A DNA stretch of 64,000 nucleotides from Cranoglanis bouderius. Lineage: Eukaryota; Chordata; Actinopteri; Siluriformes; Cranoglanididae. Position 1 is the first letter of the stretch; every line of letters starts with the position of its first letter. Position numbers and translations under genes: made by a program. Shown here piece by piece: positions 1 to 11,972 of this stretch. The stretch is from the NCBI GenBank assembly GCA_023630585.1, contig CM042540.1:22144074-22208073 (forward strand). The letters are read 5' to 3'. The notes below the pieces were generated by a model, which was given only the letters and a program-made list of their open reading frames with translations, was not told the origin of the DNA and searched no databases.

Positions 1-1650
1 CTTTGTTTGGTTAAAGCCTTGGCCTTAGCTGATTGAATATCAGAGTGGCCACTTGCTGACCCTGCTTTGTAGTTTAACGATACTCAAACACGTTCTAACT
101 TGGTGTCAGTCTAATTTCATACGACCGATAAGGACACCATGCCATAAAGTGAGAAATCTGACATCAGCAGCTGCTCCCAGAACAGCTGGAACTGTCACTG
201 ATGTCCCTGAGCACAGTGACAGGTGTTAATTATTATTAACACCCTCTACATAGACATTTGCTCTTTTTTCCTATTCAGAGTCTTAAGCATTGTAAGAGAC
301 ACATTGAAACAGTCCTTAGACTGCTATTAAATGTCTTTACCACCAACATCTGTAAGTTGAAAGAGTGTCGTTGGACTGTAAATTGCCTTTCCTCAGGGTT
401 TTCTGTATTTCCAGTCCTAAGTGTTATGAAGGGGTATTTTTTTTGTCCAAAACTGGCTACATTTGATGAATAATGGAGTTCTTTAAGCCGTATACTGTAT
501 ATATTTTCACAGCAATGATGATGCTACATTCCAAAGGTCACAAGACGCTATGTTTGTACGTGAGTATCACAGGATATTGTCTCAATAGAGCAATGAAAAG
601 GAACTGTAGTATAACAGTTTGGACAAAATTGTGAGCACAATTTACAACCTAAGTGTGAAGAGGGTATGCTTAAGCTTATGCATTAGTGAACTGATCAAAT
701 TAAAACCCTAGCAGTTCTGTATGCTTTTTTTTTTGTCAAACTAATGCTAGCTGTATAGAAGATCTCTGTCAAAGCAATGGGGGAACATTGTTTGAAATCG
801 GTTTCTTGTAGAATAGATAGCAAGATAGAAAGGAAGAAAGAGAGAGGTCAAGCTTCACATTCCTTCCCAGACCTTCTTCCTTTCCACCTACTCCCTTTTT
901 CAATGAAGTGCTGCTTTACCCTGCTGCCTTTGAAGCTCTCACATCTATGCTTAAATAGAAAGCCCTCTCTGTTTTTTTCCAGTACACTGCACACACAAAC
1001 CTCCAGCCAATCAGATAGCCCATTCTTGCCTCGTCTCAAGTAGCGTTTCCCAGGCAATGGTCAACAATCCCCCCTCCTCCCTCATGTTCCCCAACAACAC
1101 ACACCATTTGAACTGGTAGCTGTCAAGTGTTTTGTTTTTCCCCTCTCTTTCTCTCCCACTGACCCTCTTTTTCCCGACTGGAAGATCAAGAGCCGAGTCA
1201 CAGGCTTGCACGTGGCATAAAACTCTTAATCATCGTCTGCCTTTGTCTGTCAACACTGTCAATGTTGGGCTGTATTGTTCTATTCTGTATGTCCTAGTAT
1301 GTTAAGCTATGTTATTCTATTGTCGCTCTGTCACAACCACGGTGGTTAACGTTATTTTGTACAAGTGATTTTTTTCACAATGTGAAATTTATGAAATGTG
1401 AAATAAAACATAAGAGTTTTTTCCTCTTGATTGTTAAAGGACTGTTGACCTTATTGAACCCGTGTTTGACTTTTTTTGGACAAACAACAGTTGTCCATTC
1501 CAGAACACAATACAGCATTTCTCACATATTTGGGGCAGGCAGGAGCCATATCGTCTGTTACAAAGTTTTATATCGGGTGTGTATTCTTAAGGGCTTTGCT
1601 TAGATGTGTGGGAGAGGCTGAAATAATCTTATCTGTGTGCGCTTGTGTCC

Positions 1651-1653
<3 letters not shown>
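1..1653. other. No gene recognised
   Basis: I see no recognisable protein, RNA gene or mobile element here. Short reading frames (for example at 258-473 and 777-1043) have no familiar motifs and low-complexity composition. The stretch is AT-rich with a few homopolymer runs. It could be intergenic or intronic. Confidence 0.5.
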
Positions 1654-1690
<37 letters not shown>

Positions 1691-1699
1691 GTGTGTGTG
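1654..1699. repeat. (TG)n microsatellite
   Basis: TG dinucleotides interrupted once by TATGTATG. Short frames reading through it are artefacts. Confidence 0.95.
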
Positions 1700-1984
1700 G
1701 CATAGGATGAACCACCCTTGCTCAGATAGTTTCCCTTTTACACTTGTGTTGCCATGGCAACTGGTCCCTTTATCTCCAAACTGTGGGAGCTGATTTGGAA
1801 CAGGACCATTTAAAAAGTCCTCCTTTACTCAATCCCTTCATTATGCCTCTTTCTTAATCGCTTAATGCTTTTCGATCACTCAGTAATATATTTTCTCTCT
1901 CTTCCTACAAATTAATCAAGATTACCTTCATCTAGTGCATTCTGTGTCCCCAAGTTATTTGTAACATAATATATGTATATGCAC

Positions 1985-2117
1985 AATGCCCTCCACTAAT
2001 ATTGGCACCCTTGGTAAATATCAGCAAAGAAGGCTGTGAAAAATTGTCTTTATGATCTGTTATTCAAAAAAATTCACAAAAATACTCTGCTCTCATGGAT
2101 ATAAAACAATTACAAAC

Positions 2118-2122
<5 letters not shown>
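1985..2122. mobile_element. Tc1-like terminal repeat remnant
   Basis: The stretch contains CTCCACTAATATTGGCACCC, which I recognise as the terminal repeat of a fish Tc1-like family. No transposase from this family follows, because the sequence runs straight into a (TA)n array. It is best read as one surviving end. The family assignment is from memory. Confidence 0.5.

Positions 2123-2203
<81 letters not shown>
2123..2203. repeat. (TA)n microsatellite, left of Tc1 element
   Basis: About 80 bp of pure AT dinucleotides ending exactly at the left end of the Tc1-like element that follows. A second (TA)n array lies at the other end of that element, so the two are probably halves of one array. Confidence 0.95.
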
Positions 2204-2206
<3 letters not shown>

Positions 2207-3769
2207 TAACTCACAAAAGTGAGTACGCCCCTCACATTTTTGTGAATATTTTATTATATCTTTTCATGGGACAACACTGACGAAATGACACTTTGCTACA
2301 ATGTAAAGTAGTCAGTGTACAGCTTGTATAACAGTGTAAATTTGCTGTCCCCTCAAAATAACTCCACACACAGCCATTAGTGTCTAAACCGCTGGCAACA
2401 AAAGTGAGTACACCCCTAAGTGAAAATGTCCAAATTGGGCCCAAAGTGTCAATATTTTTTGTGGCCCAGCACTGCCTTAACCCTGTTGGGCATGGAGTTC
2501 ACCAGAGCTTCACAATTTGCCCTTGGAGTCCTCTTCCACTCCTCCATGACGACATCACAGAGCTGGTGGATGTTAGAGACCTTGCGCTCCCCCACATATG
2601 CTCAATAGGGTTTAGGTCTGGAGACATGCTTGGCCAGTCCATCACCTTTACCCTCAGCTTCTTTAGCAAGGCAGTGGTTGTCTTGGAGGTGTGTTTGGGG
2701 TTGTTATCATGTTGGAATACTGCCCTGCAGCCCAGTTTCTGAAGGGAGGGGATCATGCTCTGCTTCAGTATGTCACAGTACATGTTGGCATTAGCTCCCC
2801 AGTGCCGGCAGCACTCATGCAGCCCCAGACCATGACACTCCCACCACCATGCTTGACTGTAGACAAGACACAGTTGTCTTTGTACTCCTCACCTGGTTGC
2901 CGCCACACGCTTGACACCATCTGAACCAAATAAGTTTATCTTGGTCTCATCAGACCACAGGACATGGTTCCAGTAATCCATGTCCTTAGTCTGCTTGTCT
3001 TCAGCAAACTGTTTGCGGGCTTTCTTGTGCATCATCTTTAGAAGAGGCTTCCTTCTGGGACGACAGCCATGCGGACCAAGTTGATGCAGTGTGCGGCGTA
3101 TGGTCTGAGCACTAACAGGCTGACCCCCCACCCCTTCAACCTCTGCAGCAATGCTGGCAGCACTCATACGTCTATTCTGATGATGATGCTGAGAACGTGC
3201 ACTCAACTTCTTTGCTCGACCATGGCAAGGCCTGTTCTGAGTGGAACCTGTCCTGTTAAACTGCTGTATGGTCTTGGCCACCGTGCTGCAGCTCAGTTTC
3301 AGGGTGTTGGCAATCTTCTTATAGCCTAGGCCATCTTTATGTAGAGCAACAATTCTTTTTTTCAGATCCTCAGAGAGTTCTTTGCCATGAGGTGCCATGT
3401 TGAACTTCCAGTGACCAGTATGAGAGAGTGTGAGAGCGATAACACCAAACTTAACACACCTGCTCCCCATTCACACCTGAGACCTTGTAACACTAACGAG
3501 TCACATGACACCGGGGAGGGAAAATGGCTAATTGGGCCCATTTTGGACATTTTCACTTAGGGGTGTACTCACTTTTGTTGCCAGTGGTTTAGACATTAAT
3601 GGCTGTGTGTTGAGTTATTTTGAGGGGACAGCAAATTTACACTGTTATACAAGCTGTACACTCACTACTTTACATTATAGCAAAGTGTCATTTCTTCAGT
3701 GTTGTCCCATGAAAAGATATAATAAAATATTTTCAAAAATGTGAGGGGTGTACTCACTTTTGTGAGATA

Positions 3770-3772
<3 letters not shown>
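2204..3772 (-). mobile_element. Tc1/mariner-like transposon with IR/DR ends
   Basis: This is a near full-length (1569 bp) Tc1-like DNA transposon. The left end (2204-2442) and right end (3533-3772) are long inverted repeats starting CAGTAACTCACAAAAGTGAG and, on the other strand, CAGTATCTCACAAAAGTGAG. Each repeat carries an outer and an inner copy of GTGAGTACRCCCCT (inner left copy near 2403), the IR/DR layout known from Sleeping Beauty-type elements. Flanking TA dinucleotides (2202-2203, 3773-3774) fit Tc1 target-site duplication, though the surrounding (TA)n makes that uninformative. The minus-strand transposase inside is broken. Confidence 0.93.
2450..3398 (-). pseudogene. Tc1-like transposase, broken
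   Basis: The frame starts at the ATG at 3398 with MAPHGKELSEDLKKRIVALH, the DNA-binding N-terminus of Tc1 transposases (helix-turn-helix, KKIANTLKLSCSTVAKTI). The first catalytic aspartate is seen in HVLWSDETKINLFGSDG. That frame ends at 2889. The second and third catalytic positions lie in another frame at 2499-2783 (FQHDNNPKHT and SPDLNPIEHMWG). Part of the centre between about 2790 and 2890 appears deleted compared with the family. It cannot encode a working transposase as it stands. Confidence 0.9.

Positions 3773-3842
<70 letters not shown>
3773..3842. repeat. (TA)n microsatellite, right of Tc1 element
   Basis: About 70 bp of TA dinucleotides starting exactly at the right end of the Tc1-like element. 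It matches the array on the other side. Confidence 0.95.
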
Positions 3843-3847
<5 letters not shown>

Positions 3848-5125
3848 TTTAAATTAACAAAATACAAAGTGAGTGAACCGAAGAAAAATCTACATCAAAT
3901 CAATATTTGGTGTGACCACCCTTTGTCTTCACAACAGCATCAATTCTTCTAGGTACACTTGCACAAAATCAGGGATTTTGTAGGCATATAGCCAGGTGTA
4001 TGATTAAGCAATTATACCAAACAGGTGCTAATGATCATCAATTCAATATGTAGGTTGAAACATCTGAACTGAAACAGAAACAGCTGTGTAGGAGGAATAA
4101 AACTGGGTGAGGAACAACCAAACTCAGCTAACAAGGTGAGGTTGCTGAAGACAGTTTACTGTCAAAAGTCATACACCATGGTATCAACAAGGTCGCTCCC
4201 AGGCAGAAATTTCAATGCAGACAGGGGTTTCTAGATGTGCTGTCCAAGCTCTTTTGAAGAAGCCCAAAGAAACGGGCAATGTTGAGGACTGTAGACGCAG
4301 TGGTCAGCCAAGGAAACTTACTGCAGCAGATGAAAGACACATCAGGCTTACTTCCCTTTGCAATCAGAAGATGTCCAGCAGTACCATCAGCTCAGACATG
4401 GCAGAAACCAGTGGGACCCTGGTACACCCATCTACTGTCCGGAGAAGCCTGGTCAGAAGTGGCCTTCATGGAAGACTTACAGCCAAAAAGCCATACCTGC
4501 GACGTGGAAACAGAGCCAAGCGACTCAACTATACACAAAAACACAGGGAACGGGGTGCAGAAACATGGCAGCAGGTGCTCTGGACTGATGAGTCAAAATT
4601 TGACATATTTGGCTGTAGCAGAAGCCAGTTTGTTCGCCGAAGGGGTGGAGAACAGTACACAAATGACTGTCTGCAGGCAACAGTGAAGCATGGTGGAGGT
4701 TCCTTGCAAGTTTGGGGCTGCATTTCTGCAAATGGAGTTGGGGATTTGGTCAGAATTAATGGTCTCCTCAATGCTGGGAAGCATAGGCAGATACTTATCC
4801 ATCATGCAGTACCTTCAGGGAGGCATCTGATTGGCCCCAAATTTATTCTGCAGTACGGCAATGACCCCAAACATACAGCAAAAGTCATTAAGAACTATCT
4901 TAAAGCGTAAAGATGTACTATGGGTCCTGGAAGTGATGGTATGGCCCCCACAGTGCCCTGATTTCAACATCATCGAGTCTGTCTGGGAGTACATGAAGAG
5001 AGAGAAGCAACTGAGGCTTCCTAAATCCACAGAAGAACTGTGGTTAGTTATCCAAGATGTTTGGGCCAACCTACCTGCCGAGTTCCTTCAAAAACTGTGT
5101 GCAAGTGTTGAGGCCAAATAATTCA
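3843..5125 (+). mobile_element. Second Tc1-like transposon, ends lost
   Basis: The inner part of a left terminal region (3843-3935, including ATTTGGTGTGACCACCCTTTG) is followed by a transposase pseudogene. The outer left terminus is missing, because sequence goes straight from the (TA)n array into the element. The right terminal region is also missing, because at about 5125 the sequence switches to a different Tc1 family in the opposite orientation. Confidence 0.85.
4178..5121 (+). pseudogene. Tc1-like transposase with two frameshifts
   Basis: The likely original start is the ATG at 4178, but that frame stops after about 19 codons. A one-base frame change near 4215 opens the main 231-codon frame (4215-4910). 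It holds the second half of the DNA-binding region (SVSRCAVQALLKK-like start, SGQPRKLTAADERHI), the first catalytic aspartate in QQVLWTDESKFDIFG, the KHGGGSLQVWGCIS core and the second aspartate in LQYGNDPKHT. A second frame change near 4905 moves the C-terminus into the frame ending at 5121 (CPDFNIIESVWEYMKREKQL). The last residues are missing. The defects are few, so it is a fairly recent casualty. Confidence 0.9.
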
Positions 5126-5939
5126 TCTGACCATAACACCTTTTTCCATGTGGCCTCAGAATCTTCAAGGTGCGTTTTGGCAAAGCTCAGTCATGGGTGG
5201 CTTTTTTTTTTTTGCAACCCTCCCATACAAGCCACAGTTGTAGAGAATTTGTGATATTGTTGTCACATGCACACACTGACCACTCTTTGTCATAAATTCC
5301 TGCAACTGCTTCAGAGTTGCTATAGGCCTCTTGGTAGCCTCTCTGACCAGTTTCCTCCTGGCTCTTTCATCCAGTTTGGAGCGACGTCTGTGGGAGGGTC
5401 TGTGTTGTACCAAATACCTTCCACGTCTTAATAATAGACTTCACTGTGCTTCTAGGCATTGATAAAGCCTTTGAATTTTTTTTGTATCCATCTCCTGACT
5501 TGTGCCTGTCCACAACTTTATCCCGGAGATCTTTTGACAGTGCCTTGCCACCCATAGTTGATTGTTTGCTTCAGTTGCACTACAAAAAGCTCCAGGAAAG
5601 CTCTTTTCATGCTTAGCTAATCAAATGACCACAGCTGATCACAGTTGAAAGTCAAATGGCTTTGTGTGCCATTGAGAAAGTGATTAGCTATACCTGATTG
5701 AGTTTACAAGTCATTTTTAGGAGGGGGGTGATCCTTTTTCCAACTCAGTGATTCTGGTTTTTTATTTTTATTAAATTTTTTTCAGACAAGTTGGTGTTAT
5801 ATCCTTCACTTGGATGTTATAAGTTGCACTGAGTAAATACAGCTGGATAAAACAAAAACTGTGTCCATCTTCATTTCAGGCTGAAAAGCAACAAAATGTG
5901 ATCATTTTAAAGGGGGGTGATTCTTTTCTATACCCACTA
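5126..5939 (-). mobile_element. Third Tc1-like transposon, one end retained
   Basis: The minus-strand element has one terminal region, 5560-5939, ending in GGGGGGTGATTCTTTTCTAT followed by ACCCACTA and TA. This is the terminus of another fish Tc1-like family. The rest of the element, including the C-terminal half of the transposase, is absent beyond about 5126, where it abuts the preceding Tc1 relic. Confidence 0.85.
5165..5555 (-). pseudogene. Tc1-like transposase, N-terminal part only
   Basis: Starts at 5555 with MGGKALSKDLRDKVVDRHKS and GDGYKKNSKALSMPRSTVKS, a typical Tc1 paired-like DNA-binding domain. After a frame change near 5390 it continues as RRRSKLDERARRKLVREATK and QCVHVTTISQILYNCGLYGR to about 5165. 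The DDE catalytic core is missing, so this is a truncated and frameshifted relic. Confidence 0.88.
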
Positions 5940-5948
5940 TATATACTG

Positions 5949-5950
<2 letters not shown>

Positions 5951-5999
<49 letters not shown>
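5951..5999. repeat. (TA)n(TG)n microsatellite
   Basis: A short TA run followed by about 40 bp of TG dinucleotides, just outside the third Tc1 element. Confidence 0.93.
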
Positions 6000-6001
<2 letters not shown>

Positions 6002-6104
6002 ACATATGTGTACATACATTTTTGGGACCACAAATTCAAAACTGTCCAATAGTTCTATCCTTTAAGATATTTGGTCCCTACCAAGATATAAAAACATGCA
6101 CGCG

Positions 6105-6107
<3 letters not shown>

Positions 6108-6170
<63 letters not shown>
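6108..6170. repeat. (CA)n microsatellite
   Basis: About 60 bp of pure CA dinucleotides. Confidence 0.95.
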
Positions 6171-6172
<2 letters not shown>

Positions 6173-6583
6173 GAAGTGAATTTCCCTGGGACAAGACAGT
6201 TTGCATTCCTGTGTTGAAACAACTCCCTTTCAGCAGGTTCTGAAACACCAGTTTTACTGGCTCCATAAACACCACATTACGTTTCACAAGGTAAGCACAC
6301 ACATTTCACAGGAAGCAAATGATTCACTTTGCATCCTGAGTTCAAAGGATTGCCTAATAAATTGCCGATTAGTGAAAAAAAAAACAGATTAGAATGCACA
6401 ATCGTGTTGATAAGTCATTTAAACTAGCTTGATTGGAAAAAACCATCACAGTATTTGCCAGCTCTTAATATGATTGTGCATTTAAGAATTGAGTTCAGCC
6501 TTAAAGAACACTGACTCTGAGTGGGGTTTCTTTGAATGTACGTGATAAACAGTCAATAAATATGGGTGCGCACACGTACGCGC

Positions 6584-6586
6584 ATG

Positions 6587-6644
<58 letters not shown>
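6584..6644. repeat. (CA)n microsatellite
   Basis: About 55 bp of CA dinucleotides, preceded by alternating purine-pyrimidine sequence (GCGCACACGTACGCGCATGC) that extends the Z-DNA-prone tract to about 80 bp. Confidence 0.93.
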
Positions 6645-6645
<1 letters not shown>

Positions 6646-7372
6646 CCTACATGTTAGAGCAACACAATATACCACATGCTCCTGTTGCCAGGCAACATGT
6701 GTGGTGGCTCTGTTGCGGTTGGCACACTCTCAGTGCGATTCCTGAGGTCCCCTGAATTCCCACACTGTCACAGAGCCAAGTGCATGGAGGGATGTTCCAC
6801 TCACACTCAGCTAATCACAGCAGGTCCCTTTGCATTAATGAGTTGTCAAAGCTGCCAGAAAGAGGTTAGCTTATCTGCACCAGCTCTTAATCACATTTAA
6901 GCAGCTTCATAATGTAACTTATGGTAATCATCATCTTTTATTTGTATTGCAGTAAGTGGTGGCTCGTCCATAGGGGCAGGTGGGGCAGAGCTTTTATATC
7001 AGCTGTACAACTAATGTTAATCTCCATAAAATATTACTACTTATTACTACATATTTTAAATTCCGTCGAAATACTGATTACCTCTTTGATTTAAAAACAT
7101 GTTGCTATTTGCGAGATATAAGCCAATGTTCTGTTGAATTGCTCCCCTTTCTAGATGTTGCGCAATCATGGGGTAGCAAGTTCACTGCTTCATTTATCTC
7201 AACACAGTCATTATTGCACCTTGTGGTAAAAATGGGAACTGCATCAAACACTAATGGAAGGCCACTGGGACAGAAATCATGCTGCCCCATGCTCGCTCTA
7301 TGAACATTTTCAGTGGAAGAGGAGGAGCAGATAGAACAATTAATGACAGGGCTGCCAGGTTTTGCGTTTACA
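6645..7372. other. No gene recognised
   Basis: No recognisable coding sequence or repeat. The frames at 6676-6900 and 6980-7303 have no familiar motifs. Confidence 0.4.
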
Positions 7373-7601
7373 CTGGGCTTAGTGGTTAGCATGTTTGCCT
7401 TGCACCTCTGGGTTTTGGGGTTCGAATCCCACCTCTGCCCTGTGTGCGCAGAGTTTGTATGTTCTCCCCGTGCTTCGGGGATTTCCTCCAGGTACTCCGG
7501 TTTCCTCCCCTAGTCCAAAGACATGCAGTGTTGGCTGACTGGCATGTCTAAATTGTCTGTATTGTGTGAATGGATGGATGGATGGATGGATGGATGAATG
7601 G
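7373..7601 (+). mobile_element. tRNA-headed SINE, 3'-truncated
   Basis: The head carries RNA polymerase III promoter boxes: an A box TAGTGGTTAGC at 7380-7390 and a B box GGTTCGAATCC at 7419-7429. The body includes TTTGTATGTTCTCCCCGTGC and CCAAAGACATGCAG, shared with the other SINE copies in this window and with the DANA/Mermaid type of fish SINE as I remember it. The copy lacks the last 100 bp or so (the GGGATAGGCTCCAGG region) and goes straight to a (TGGA)n tail at 7570-7601. Confidence 0.8.
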
Positions 7602-8015
7602 AAAACTAATTAAACATACAGCGAGATGCAAGTGCATGAACTCAGCATGGGTTTTATTAGGCATAATCCACAAAGAGAATCCATACTCAGAAAACCAAGG
7701 AAACAAGAGCGAGGCTCAACGCCAGAAACCACAGAACACAGAACTAGAAAAAGGGCTTAGACATAATGAAACAAAATGCACAATAAGACTTCCATAACTC
7801 CAGTTAACTCATACACAGTTCAACAAAGGTATATCTAAACCCCGTCAAAACAAGCTGCCAGACTCTATGCAGAATGATTGAGTGTTGTTGACTCTCAGAG
7901 TTCACTAGATAGTAAGTCAAGTCAAGTGTGACATAAGTCAAGTGTGATGACCTCTCGACTTTGAGGAAATGCCATTATTAATGTTGTCCTGCCACACTCA
8001 AATTTATGCTCACTA
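7602..8015. other. No gene recognised
   Basis: Sequence between two SINE copies. I see no gene or clear repeat. Confidence 0.4.
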
Positions 8016-8325
8016 GCATGGCATGATGGTATAGAGGGTATCACTGCTGTCTCACAGCTCCAGGATTCCTGGTTCTGTCCTTAGCTTAGGATACTCTCTC
8101 TGCAGAGTTCTAATAATATTTGCATGGGTTTCCTCTGGGTTCTCCAGTTTCCTCCTACTGTCCAAAAGACATGCAGGTAGGTGAATTGGCTACTCTAGGT
8201 ATGAATGAATGTGTGTGTGTGTGTGTGTGCGTGTGCATGGTGTCCCACCCAGGGTGAATTGTCCCATCTTTGCACACAGTGTTACCAGGATAGGTGCCAG
8301 ATCCACCAAGCAGTTACTGAAGTTG
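8016..8325 (+). mobile_element. Degenerate SINE copy
   Basis: It follows the same order of blocks as the better SINE copies: CTCACAGCTCCAGGATTCCT, GGGTTTCCTCTGGGTTCTCC, TGTCCAAAAGACATGCAGG, a TG run, GTGTCCCACCCAGGGTGAAT and GATAGGTGCCAGATCC. Many substitutions and an internal (TG)n at 8210-8230 show it is old. Confidence 0.65.
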
Positions 8326-8685
8326 AGTTATTTTAAACATAACAATCAGCATGAGGACTTCACTGATAACAGCAACCAACAAACATAGCTGAATAAAATC
8401 TTCTGTGACTACTGAAAAGTACAAAAAAACATGTACCCATACTTAGTCTGAAAATATGAATATAAATATAAATATGAATGATAAATTAAGTTCTGTTTCC
8501 ATTGAAAAGAATGGAACAATTCATCAAACAGACTTTGTGCTCGGGTCTCCATCGGTGGACAGTTCATGATTTCAGCAAAATAGACGTCATGTTGAGACTG
8601 TGTCGAATCTCCAGACTACACAGCTGCACTTTATATCATGTATCATACAGTTATAGAAGAGATTTACTTCTAATTACACTGTCCA

Positions 8686-8917
8686 GTGTCACCCAGATGA
8701 GGATGGGTTCCCTTTTGAGTCTGGTTCCTCTCAAGGTTTCTTCCTCATGTCATCTCAGGGAGTTTTTCCTTGCCACCGTCGCCATTGGCTTGCTCACTGG
8801 GGACAAATTTATCGATTTAAAATTTAGATCCAAAAATTATGTATCTCTGTAAAGCTGCTTTGTGACGATGTCTATTGTTAAAAGTGCCATATAAATAAAA
8901 TTGAATTGAATTGAAAC
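8686..8917 (+). mobile_element. Dispersed retroposon 3' tail
   Basis: Contains CTCAAGGTTTCTTCCTCATG, GGGAGTTTTTCCTTGCCACC and GTAAAGCTGCTTTGTGACGA, and ends in a short (AATTG)n tail at 8897-8916. I recall this as a very common fish sequence ending in the same pentamer tail, probably a non-LTR retrotransposon 3' end. It has no coding capacity. Confidence 0.6.
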
Positions 8918-9000
8918 ACTGAAAAAATTGAAAAAAGTCACACTCATGAATTATGGAGCAAAGTACTATCCAGCACTTTCACATGTAAATCAGTGGGATG

Positions 9001-9848
<848 letters not shown>

Positions 9849-9896
<48 letters not shown>
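9849..9896. repeat. (TG)n microsatellite
   Basis: About 48 bp of TG dinucleotides. Confidence 0.95.
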
Positions 9897-9899
<3 letters not shown>

Positions 9900-10539
9900 C
9901 TACTGACTCTGAGCTTGTCTACTGACAAGACATACTCTACTGTAGGTTAAATAAGAATAGGATAGGTGTGAACATGAGAAAGAGAGGGAGGAGGAAAAAA
10001 AATAAGCAAATACAACAACTAAAAGCAGAAATGCCAGGATAACTTTAGGTGTATTTGTTTGTGTGTTTGCATAAGCTTTGCCTTCCCTCCCCACCCTGAA
10101 AAGCATCATATAACCTTGTGGAAGTTCTGGAAGCCATTTGTGAGATACAAAGTAAAAAAGAAAAACCTGTTTGGTTTATTGCCCTTTAATTAAAGGAAAG
10201 GAATGTGTAAACGCTTTGGCTTACTGCGTAGCGGCTTCCCTTCTATAAAACCCCAGAGATTTCGCATCAAAACCTTGCTCTCTAATGAACCAGAGGAGTA
10301 ATTAAGAAAGCTGGGAACGATATTGATTTAATGGAGCCTAGGCAGGTTTGAGGAACGTAACATCAGTTAGAAGCTAATCCGAAGCTGAATAAGACATTAG
10401 TGAAGTCCCTGCTTGCATTTAACTTGTGGTTAGCTTTTTGAGAAATTCTTGAGTAATGTGTGTGCCTGAAAAGTAAATAAAGTCTCATTAGGATTTAAAA
10501 AATAATAAATATATGCACATCCAATGCAATCCGAATTTA

Positions 10540-11060
10540 TCCACATCCAATACCAGAATGGGCAACAATGACAGTGACTTTGACTGTGCCATGCTTGTTG
10601 ATGCCAGCTGGGTTTGGTTTGACTATCTCAGAAACTGCTGATTCAAGCACAAGTCTATAGAGTTTACATAGAATTACGTGAAAAGCAAAAAAAAAAAAAA
10701 AAAAATAAACACCCAGTGAGTGGCTTTTCTAAGAGTGTTAAGTCCTTGTTAATCAAAGAGGACAGGGGAGATTGGCTTTACTGATCGGAGCTAACAGAAA
10801 AACTACAGTGACTCAAATAACTCAACTAACTCACTACTCTTTACAACTGTGGTGAGCTGAAAAGCATCTCAGAATGCACAACTTGTAAAACCTTAAGGTG
10901 GACGGGCTACAACAGCATAAGATCTTCTCTAGTTTCACTCCTGTCAGCCAAGAACTGGAATCTGAGGTTACAGTGGTCACAGGCTCATTAAAACTGGACA
11001 CATGAAGACTGGTTAAAGACTACATGACGTTTTTCCATTCTTCAGTTGTCCGCAATGTCC
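10540..11060 (+). pseudogene. Degraded Tc1-like transposase relic (family R, copy 1)
   Basis: There is no open frame, but the DNA matches the 28720-29165 copy block by block: GTGACTTTGACTGTGCCATG, CTGTGGTGAGCTGAAAAGCA, TCAGAATGCACAACTTGTAA, GGTGGACGGGCTACAACAGC and AACTGGACACATGAAGACTG. The conceptual protein is the part of a Tc1-like transposase running from the DNA-binding domain towards the first catalytic aspartate. A 19-bp poly(A) run (10687-10705) lies inside it. It is an old, non-functional fragment. Confidence 0.65.
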
Positions 11061-11170
11061 ACTGCGTCCTCTGACTCCTGTTCTTTGCTTTCATTCAGTG
11101 TCCAATGTTAAGCTTACATCTACAATAATTGCATAGACTGGGATGTATAACACAGAGTTATTATTCTGTC

Positions 11171-11172
<2 letters not shown>

Positions 11173-11228
<56 letters not shown>
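11173..11228. repeat. (TG)n microsatellite
   Basis: About 55 bp of TG dinucleotides. Confidence 0.95.
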
Positions 11229-11229
<1 letters not shown>

Positions 11230-11446
11230 TTACCATGAATGGGATGAATGGGCTGATGATGTAGTGAACTAGCATAAACAAAATTTATCAGGAAATAATA
11301 AAACACACACACACACAACACACTCTGTGGTGAACTCAGCTGAGGCAGCAAAGACTTTAAATTCTTCGGTTGGAAGTTTGGGGGGGCCTCCTCCTCTATC
11401 ATCACTTAAATGAGCTTTTCTTTAATTGAACAGCATGCGAACAGAT

Positions 11447-11448
<2 letters not shown>

Positions 11449-11521
<73 letters not shown>
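11449..11521. repeat. (TG)n microsatellite
   Basis: About 72 bp of TG dinucleotides. Confidence 0.95.
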
Positions 11522-11523
<2 letters not shown>

Positions 11524-11637
11524 GGAAGAGGAAACCCACATAGATTATAATTAGCAAAGAGAGGCAGCGCATTCAACAGCTGTTTAGGATTTTAAAGTTT
11601 TTATACCCTGCTTGACCGACTCAGTGTTTATATGTAT

Positions 11638-11676
11638 GTGTGAGTGAGTGAGTGAGTGAGTGAGAGAGAGAGAGAG
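11638..11676. repeat. (GTGA)n(GA)n microsatellite
   Basis: GTGA tetramers grading into GA dinucleotides. Confidence 0.9.
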
Positions 11677-11745
11677 GGAAAATATGACCCATCCCATTAC
11701 AGCATATAACACGTAGATTTCTGTCATTACCAGTGGTAGAGCTGT

Positions 11746-11748
<3 letters not shown>

Positions 11749-11809
<61 letters not shown>
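11749..11809. repeat. (CT)n microsatellite
   Basis: About 60 bp of CT dinucleotides. Confidence 0.95.
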
Positions 11810-11811
<2 letters not shown>

Positions 11812-11888
11812 CTGTTTAGTTCCAGATTATATTGGTTTTGTTTCCTGGTCTGTTCTAGTACAAAATCTTCATGAAAACCATTTCTAAG

Positions 11889-11972
11889 CACACACCCACA
11901 CCCACGCACACACATACACACACACACACACACACACTCACACTCACACTCACATACACACAGAGACAGAGA
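11889..11972. repeat. Interrupted (CA)n/(CACACT)n repeat
   Basis: CA dinucleotides with CCCACA and CTCACA variants, followed by GA-rich sequence. The long minus-strand frame across 11727-12332 is a by-product of this and the CT array. Confidence 0.9.

Noticed and set aside
2204..3772. CRISPR-like or tandem-array reading of the repeated GTGAGTACACCCCT words
   Set aside because: There are four copies arranged as inverted pairs at two transposon ends, not regularly spaced direct repeats with spacers.
7373..7450. Functional tRNA gene at the SINE head
   Set aside because: A and B boxes are present, but no cloverleaf with acceptor and anticodon stems can be drawn, and the sequence continues into the SINE body.
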